From: Holothuria scabra
Lineage: Eukaryota; Echinodermata; Holothuroidea; Aspidochirotida; Holothuriidae
NCBI GenBank assembly: GCA_037179385.1
Contig: CM074195.1
Coordinates: 10,431,787 to 10,495,786 of the forward strand
Direction: 5' to 3'
Length of the DNA stretch: 64,000 nt
Part shown: positions 13,001 to 22,000 of the stretch, in pieces
Numbering within the stretch: position 1 is the first letter of the stretch
How the letters are laid out: every line of letters begins with the position of its first letter
Program-made: the position numbers and the translations under genes
The notes under the pieces: model-generated
The model's input: only the letters and a program-made list of their open reading frames with translations
What the model was told of the DNA's origin: nothing
The model's database searches: none

Positions 13001-16000
13001 ACGGTTGGTTTGTACATGTTTTTCCTACACAGTAAAACTGCATTGACGATGTCACAAGAATGATTGGCTGATTAAACGCAATAATGAACCAATCACGATG
13101 TTTAGAGGTAACTTAAAATAAGTGCGATGGACCTTATGTGTATGATGTCATAGAACCCTTGTTTTCCCAACATGTTTTCATGAAAAGATCGGGACACACA
13201 CAATCTGTGATTGCTTGCAGCCACGTGCTCCATTGCTTTTATAAATTCTGGCACTCACTTGATCATTACTCCCGATTATTTGCAAACTGAAAAAGGGGTT
13301 AAAATATGCTTGAAACTTGCCCTTAGTCTCGTTAAATTCCTGTAAACTCAATCCTTTAACTTCCCGCCAAAACTGGCTGCATTGATAATCACAAACGTAA
13401 AATTTTTACCCCTGCCATGGAAGTGATCGTTTGATATTTTCCGCTATAACCCTGTAGTATTACATGGAATTAGATTTAGAGTTGCATTCAATGTCTTTTC
13501 CTAGCTAATCGCAAAAAGCGCCGCGTAAGTTGCTGTACAAACTGTTCTGCACAAAGCAGACTATCGAGCTGCAGTGTTTCGCCTCTTTTTAATCCCAAAG
13601 CTTAGCATACATGTCTGTGGACGTTTTGTGCACGTAGCTCCTAGGATCTTGTGAAGTCCGGTGATTATTATCTTGCATAAATTAAGTAATTCCCAGCATT
13701 CCTTCCGGCCGCAATGTTATTTACAGTAGGACTTGTGCAATGTTGTCATGCAACGTCATTGCAAACAAAAACCGTGATGCACGTGGTCTCGTGAAGCAAA
13801 ATTCTTGGCACACGCATGCAGTAGACTTCCGTGCGTGTCCGTTTTTTCCGCCAAACAAGGCATCATGTTTTGCTTGGTGACATCATATGCATACGACCCA
13901 TTTCAAAATTTAAATTGGTCCCTGCATCGTGATTGGTTCAATTGCATTGATTCTAGCCAGCCAATCACAATTCGCGCCTTCGCCTATGTGATTTAGTGTG
14001 TGAAAATACTCGGTCTCGAGACAAGTTTTCTCATTGAGTTTGTGTTACGACGATCGCACTGCCAATGCTTATATAGCCGGCTAGCGAAGCAGGACGAGCC
14101 CCGTGCCAAATTCACCATGAAACGGCATCACAAATCTCTGCGTACGTGGATTTTTCGGGGATCTGACCTACGTGCATTTCAGTTGCAGATTCTTTTTAAA
14201 AAAGACGTAAGTTTTGGACAAGAACTGCTTAAAATTTCCGGGGATGTTTATACCCGAAAGGAACCATAAGATACGTTAATCGGGTGCAATTGTTGGCTGC
14301 CCAGAACTGCTTAGATTCTACTTCTAAGATTACCATGAATGGTTGCTCTACATGGGGTTCGTATTAAAGCAGGAGAGTCGCTTCAGTATATCATAGCAAC
14401 TACAACCGGCCAGTGCAGAAAAGGAATGCGATAGTTCCGAAATGATTGGGGGATGAAAAATAGAATGAGCATGATGTTGGCCTAAGAACTAAATTATTAA
14501 AGCCTGGGGCATGTGGCATCGACTGCAAACAAATCTATCACATTAACAGTTGATTCACATCTCCACTTTTGAAGTGAAAATATATTACGCCTACAAAAAT
14601 GATATCCCGTTCGTGAAACGAATGGAAATTTTCCCAATATTCTCTATCCTGAACTGGTAATATTGCAAGCCGGCCCAATCACGTAAATTTTGGTGAGCAA
14701 CGGACGCGAAATAACGGCCAACTGGGGGTAAAAATCTTCTGGTGCCAGCGCTTAATAAAGGCCATGCCGATGAACCAAAACTTTTGAAGCAGAAATAACG
14801 GTGACATGGAAGCCAATGTGACCGCTATCAGTAGATCAAAATTTGTACGAATGTGAGTATCGGTGCTAATATTTTTGCGTCAACTTACAAAAATTGTGTT
14901 GACTAATTTTGCTCAAAAATGTCACCATTTTGCGTCTAGGGACTTGCATAAGTCACAAAATTTCCAAAAGGGGAGGGGGATACCCCCTCCCTTATACCCC
15001 TCCCCCAGGCCAGCGATCCACCAGTGGACGCATCAGATGCGCGACGTTCAATTCTAAACCCAGGGAAAACCCTGAATGTGAATGAAAATTAAAATAATAG
15101 TATTGATGGAAATAATAGTACCTGTCATGGTGATTGCTACTAGCCACTTTGTGAAATTTCACCAAAACTGCGTGAAAAATTAAAAAAGCACCTGCAACTG
15201 ACGACCACTAGTGGACAAAAATATTCCTAAAAATACCCCTTGCTAACTGCCACTTGTGTACCTATGAGACTTGCACTCTAATCCAAGCTGTAGGAAAAAT
15301 AAAATTCACAGTTTTAAGTGCAGATGTTGCAGTGACTTTTCTTAAAGGGGAAGTTTAAGCAAAATTTTAATTTTCATATGTGAAAGAGGAACAAAATCTA
15401 CACAGTGTGGTAAAAAAAAAGTTCCATTCAAATCGGACGTGTATTTCTTGAGATATCAGTAAATGAAGCCAGTAGATTTGTGTTCAAAAGTGAGTTTGAG
15501 GGCAGCAGAGCTTATATCACTTCCTCACATTGACAAGGAATGCTCTGTTATCAGACTGTTTTGTTGACCTTTAAGTTAATAGGAGTATGACCTCCCTGTG
15601 GAGGATGAAAAGTTTGTAAAATTATCATGCCACTTATGCAATCACATTTTAATAATATGGGATTGTTGAAGAGAAAATCTAGTATATAGTTTAAAGAAAA
15701 ACAAAAGACTGCCCATTAATGTGGGGATATGATGTCATATGTGCTTGCTTCTAGTTCACTTTTCGTTGAAAATGTGAAAACGTTATGTGTTCATATTTTG
15801 AGAACCACACATCGGATTTCAATGCAAATTTCACAGAAATGCTCAGAATAAGTAACCCTCTAACATTCCAAATCCTGTTGTGACCTTAAACCCTTCTTTT
15901 TAGCAGCCACCTCCACCATTCACAATTTGCTTTCTATAACCCTGAGTACAGGTATTCAAATTTAAAATGAGCAAAAAGAGAACATAGTGGGAAATGTATA

Positions 16001-19000
16001 AGGGGATTATATTGATGATATTAGGGATTATTTTATTATTCTTCAGGCATAACAGCAGTTAGGTGCTCAAAATGGAGTGGGAAAGGTATTAGGCAATGAT
16101 GTTAGAGATAATTTTATCATTCTTCAGTCTTAACAGCATTTATGTGTACCTTTTCTAAACATTAGCTTTTCGTAGAGACTTAGCCATGCAATCAACACTT
16201 TGATGTTAAAAGTGCAAACGGTTCATGAGTGTGAATAATTAGTCTTTAATAATATGTCCTTTTGATGGCATACTTTTCTTTGGAAGCAAATTGATTTGTC
16301 TGCTGGTGATGGAAGGGGGAGGAGGGGGGGAAGGGTTTTATGAGGAAAAGCCAACAAAATATTTTTATCCGGGTTAATATTTTACTCTCAGCTTTTAACT
16401 TTTATTATCAGCAATGGGAAGAAAAATATATACACCCTGATTACTGGAAAGCAAGGGACCCTGACACTGAAATAGAACAGGTAAGATTTAAGTTAGAACT
16501 TACAAAAATCTAGGTAGTTATCATTCTGATAGGACCTTCTAAAACAGTAAAAATTCCAAGAAGTGTAGATTTAGCAACTGGAATGCTTCAATAGAGGCAG
16601 AAGTTAGAAAATTAGCAGGTTTATATTTAGCATATAATTTAGCAAAATGTATAGAAATTTGGATCCATGAGAATAGGTAGTTCTCCATATATAGTGATTG
16701 TATCTTGAGTCGTTCAGAACTTTCAGTGGGTCACTGCCTTCACAAAGTATCATAACAGTTCTATGGGCTATGGATTTGTAAATTTGTTTCAAGAAACTCA
16801 AGAAAAAGATGGCCGCAGGACAAAATCTCTCTCACAAAAAAAAAAGAAAAAAAAAGAAGTTAGTCCCATTTTAGAGGAAATTTGTTCTGCCTACGTAGGC
16901 TTCATCCTTTGTCAAGAAAGTGAGGCTCGAGACATTGGGCTTGTGGTCATTCAGGTTATCTTGTTACGAAAGTTTCTGAAATATTATCTGGAAAGATAGG
17001 GAAATATTAGTTTTAATGAAATGCAGTCAATCCCATTTTGAAATTATTTTCATTGGGAGTGAAGAACTGATGTTTTTGAATGGTATTCTTCACTGACCTT
17101 AATTAACACTTTCCATGTACAGGTTTGTCCTGATGTCTACAAGTTTCCACTCATGTCTGAAACGTTTGCTGACCATTTAGTGGAAGAGATGGAGAACTTT
17201 GGACAATGGTCTAATGGTCAAAACCAGGTTTGTAGACTTATTGTATTGCATTTAAAATATCTGCACATGATCTGGACAGGACTTGAAACTTCTTACCTTT
17301 CAACTCTAAGTCTGATGCTCTAGCCACTTGACAATGCAGTAAATCAGAAGAAGAAGTAAAAAGGAATTAGAGGGTTATTCGCATGCAGAAAGATGTGGTC
17401 TTCCGAATTATTGTGTGTAGTGTATGATTGGCCATGTGTTCACAGAAGATGATGTGTTTATCAATTTAAAAGTCATTGTGATTTGCTCAAAATGAGATTG
17501 TGGAGATGTGGGACTACATACAGGGTTGACTCATGTGCAGTTACTGCAGTCAGCTTTACTGCTTTATTAGTTGTGTTCACTCTCTTTTGTGAATACTACC
17601 TAGAAAGTTTTGTAAATTTTTTTTTTATTTTGATGTATATATGTCCTAGAAGGGGAAAACTTACTACCCATGTTATGTATTTACAATGTAAATGGTTGAA
17701 ATTTATGGCTACGACCTAATTGTAGAGAGAGGCTCTTGTGAAAGAAAAACATTAATTTAAGGTGTATAAGCCAGGATCAATGAAAAACCCAGTTGAAACG
17801 TCCTCAGATCAAAATGTCCCTGCTGTTGGTCAAAATGTTGCTGTGTCAAAACGTCCTCGTTTCAAAACGTCCCTATTGAACATTGTAAAATGAACGGAGT
17901 TGTTTAGTTTAGTTGAAACAATTCAAGTTGTTTGTAAATTCGGTAAAAACTTGGAACGTATATTATGCATTGTGAAATGTTCATAACATCTAAAACAGAG
18001 GTTGCTTAGGTCTACCTGTTGTGCATAATTGATTTAAATGAATTTATTTTATATCTATGTCTATAATTGTTCCTTTCTCTATTTTCTCAATTAATAGGAG
18101 AATAGAAATCTTGTCAAAAAGTATGCCAATTATGCAACCTTTGCTATATTTTCCCTATAAAGTACATGTAATGATCCAATAACAATAGACTTATCTTGAT
18201 TTTCGGTTTCTAAACACAAATCAATTACAACATAATTCATCTCAGCAGTTGTCACACTTGAAAAGACAATTCCCAAATCCATCCTTTCACCTATTTCCAA
18301 TTGGACATTCAAATTCTTTATGCGGGGATGTTTTGGTATACCATATATAATATCACAGGGATGTTCTGGTAAAAAGTGGGGACGTTTTGGTAGCAATAAA
18401 GCAGGGATGTTTTGGTCTGGGGATGTTTTGACTGGATACCAGGAAAACAATGTATCATTTGTTAAAAATGATCTTATATGGCAAAAAAGAGCCATGGTTT
18501 TGTCTGATCTAATTTTGTATGTTATGAAACAGATTGTCATTATTGTTATGGACGACTTTGATTTTTTTCTGTTGTACAACAGGATAGTCGATTGGAAGGT
18601 GGTTATGAAAACGTCCCTACCAGAGATATTCATATGAAACAGATTGGCTATGAAAGGCACTGGCTATACTTCCTGAGTGCTTATGTTGGACCTGTGTGTG
18701 AGAAACTCTTTTGGGGCTACAGTGGCAGGGTAAGTTGGTATATATGATTCTGTAGGCAATGTATCAAAGCTATAGGCTGCAGCTGCCTCATCCATGCTGT
18801 GCACTGTCTGTACTGTTCTTTTAAAGTGCACTCAGCCTACACACATCTTACAAGGATTATGCAGGTCTGCTTTAATGATGTGTATTGTTGCAAAGCAGTT
18901 GCCACAGCTTGACTGAGGAAGTTTCAGCATGACTATTTTGTCATGGTACCTAAACAGAATTCTTTAGAAAAAAGTTGTGCTTCCCCCTGAAATGAGACTC

Positions 19001-22000
19001 TGCAATACTCTTTAGACAATTCATTAGTTAGCTAGTTTGATGAGATTAAATGACACACCAACATAAATCTGTTATATACACTGTCAATCAACTGGATAAA
19101 AAAATTCAAAGTTTAAATTTATTTCCCAAGTATGGTTCAAGTTCAAATTTGGTTTCCTTCAGTCGCCTCTTACGACAAGTGGGAAATGCCGTTTTCATAT
19201 CTAAAACAACCTTCCCACACAAGGCCACTTTAGACAAATGGAAGCCATAGACCTATTTCCAAATAGCAGTTACAATGAATTGTGGGATAGAGTTTTGGGT
19301 GTACGACAATTTTCACCACAGTAAAATGCCATTGACAAAAATGACAGACACCAAAACTCTGTCCCACAATCCTTTGTAATTGCTATTTGGAAATAGGTCT
19401 ATTGTCAGTTTTAATTTACAACAATGATGACACTAGTGACATTGAAAATGACATTGACAACGGTAAAGAACAATGATATCATCTTTTGATATTCAGTGTC
19501 ACTTTGAAGGAAACAACGCTTTGCAAAGCATTCATGATTTATTCCCAAATTAGAAATTATAATAGATTTCGTTTGTATCCTGGAATCTTTCTGTGCTTGC
19601 AAGTGACTTGCAAGACCTAGGTAAAATGAATGGCTCTTGTCATATTGTTTAATATAGTTCATCTCTAGAGCCAATGAAGACACACCCACTGTATCCCCCT
19701 AATAGGAGGATCACAACTTGCTACTTTGGACCTCTTTTACATCAGTATTGAAGTAAATTTTGAGGTTAGCTGGTTAGTTAGATGGAGTTTTATGGCTCAG
19801 TTTCCATCCTATCGGTCGGTTCAAGTAGAGCAGGCCACAGCCTTTTTTCAGTTGTGGCTCACTGGCTTGTTCCCCTACTCCGTTGCTTATGCGGAGCATC
19901 ACGTACAACGGCAGTAGGTTTCATTTTTAGAGTCTTTGGTATGACTCGAACTGGGAATTGAATTTTGAGGATGAACAGTTTTGTGAAGAGGAAGGATTAT
20001 GGAAATCACAATTTGAAACTTTTTTATGTCATCATTTCACCTCACTTATCAAGACATGTTCTCCTTTAAAAGAATAGTCCAAAAGCTTATGAAAACTATT
20101 TCAGGATGTTGAAAATATTTTGAAACAACGTCCTCCAGCAGCATTGGGTTCAAATTTTTTGCCCTCGGAGAAAACTTTAAGAAAACTTTGAATTATTTCT
20201 GAGTTGGTCATTACATACATCATGGATTCACTTTCTATGAGTATTCCGTTCTAGCCAGATTGGCAATTACTCATACCGCAGGGTGCGACTGTGCCTACAA
20301 AACGTTAGGCTAGACCTAAGCTAAACAATAACATAATCCTTTGTGCTGTATTGCTGTCGTTACAAATGAAGTGTGATGTAGCATATTTTTAATGTTTCTT
20401 TTGCACTTTCATGAGCCGAATAGCTCACCGCACAGTTAGATTAGATTGTGATAGCGGTGCATTTTCGTAAACGAAGATAGTTGGAACAGCCTATGCTTTT
20501 AGTTTTAGTACCTTTGTAATCTTTCTAGTGTATACAGTAGGCCTAACTTAGGCCTACTGTACCCACATACAGTCACGTTCGAAGCAGATCACCAAAGTAA
20601 TCCCCACAAACAACACAAATATTGCTGTAATTTGTCTGTGGCGAAAAAATGAAGCCATGCCCTGTATCATGCTGGTTCCTTATGTTGATGTGACACTGTA
20701 AAGAACTCCTTTCAGGCAATTTTGAATGGTTGCTTGAACAGCCATAACTCAGAACTTTGTAAGCTTGGCAGATACAACCTGCAGCTAGGGAGAGGACAAC
20801 ACCTCACTTCATTTTCTATTTTGGGCACTTTGTGTACTGTAAAGCTTGGAGAATTAATAGACTCCATGCTGCAAATTATATACCGGTAACTGTTGGTCGT
20901 GATTGAGGTGCATGCACAGTGCCACTTTCCCATAACAGCAAATGATTTCCAGTCAACGAGTCTACACTTGCGCAACTGAACTCAAATAAGAAAATGATAT
21001 AAGGTGACTTCTCTCCCTAGTTCCATGTGGCACCTAGGCATGTTTCCAGTGCTAATGCAGCACACACACGGACTGCTATACAAAAGTCCGTGAACATTGT
21101 TTACAAACCAAAGTGAATCCATGACATCAGAGAAAAAGCCTTGTAAATATTAATGAGGCAGACTCGTTTGTTTTGCAGTGCAAAATTGGCAACATTTTTC
21201 ACCTGTTTTTAAAGTCTGTAAGGCCGATTTACCTTCAGAAAAAATTGGAGCTTAATGTATGAGTTCTTTCAAACATGCTGTGCCCCTGCCAAGTTGCTTT
21301 AGACTATTCTTTAAAATAATGTAGAACCCTAACTTGTGAAACTCAATTTGGAACAGATATTCTTTTAATTGTTGAGCAGTTTTGAAAGTCACCTCTGTAG
21401 CAATTGCAGATCTTTTTTTCAGTTGCCTCTTGAAAAATATCACTCTTACTAACGACTAGAATTGCCATATAGAGTGATACATTTCTAGGCAATAATCTTG
21501 CATCAGTCCCATTTGAAGAATTTACTATGCTAGTCTTTTGTTTTCTAGAAAATTTAAACCAGGCACACCATCTAAATCAGTCTGTCTTTGATGTGAATTT
21601 TATATTTTGTTTTGTAGCATTATGCCATCATGAATTTTGTAGTTCGTTACCGACCTGATGAGCAGCCATCGCTAAGGCCCCATCATGACTCCTCCACCTA
21701 CACCATCAATATTGCCCTAAATACGCAGGGCAAGGATTATGAGGTATTCTTACTACATACCTGATGTTTATTCATTTAGTTTCTCTTTAAGGGGCATCTA
21801 CCCAGGGAATAATTTAGTGGTCAAATTTTGCATTGCAATTTGGCTGTTTCAGGGCTCTTCAATCATAAAATCACTAACAGCCCATATGGTTTAATGAAGA
21901 AAATCTGCTACACAATTTTGCATTTGTATAGCAATTTGTCCATTTTGTATAGCAAAATGCGATGGGATACCGGATAAATTATTCCCTGCTACCTGGGGGG

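Noticed and set aside
18130..18660. Minus-strand frame of 176 codons
   Set aside because: It crosses the inverted-repeat arm and is antisense to PLOD exon l; no recognisable family.
20212..21130. Large TIR element in a PLOD intron
   Set aside because: Only one 14-bp inverted pair is convincing, with no matching termini or flanking duplication.
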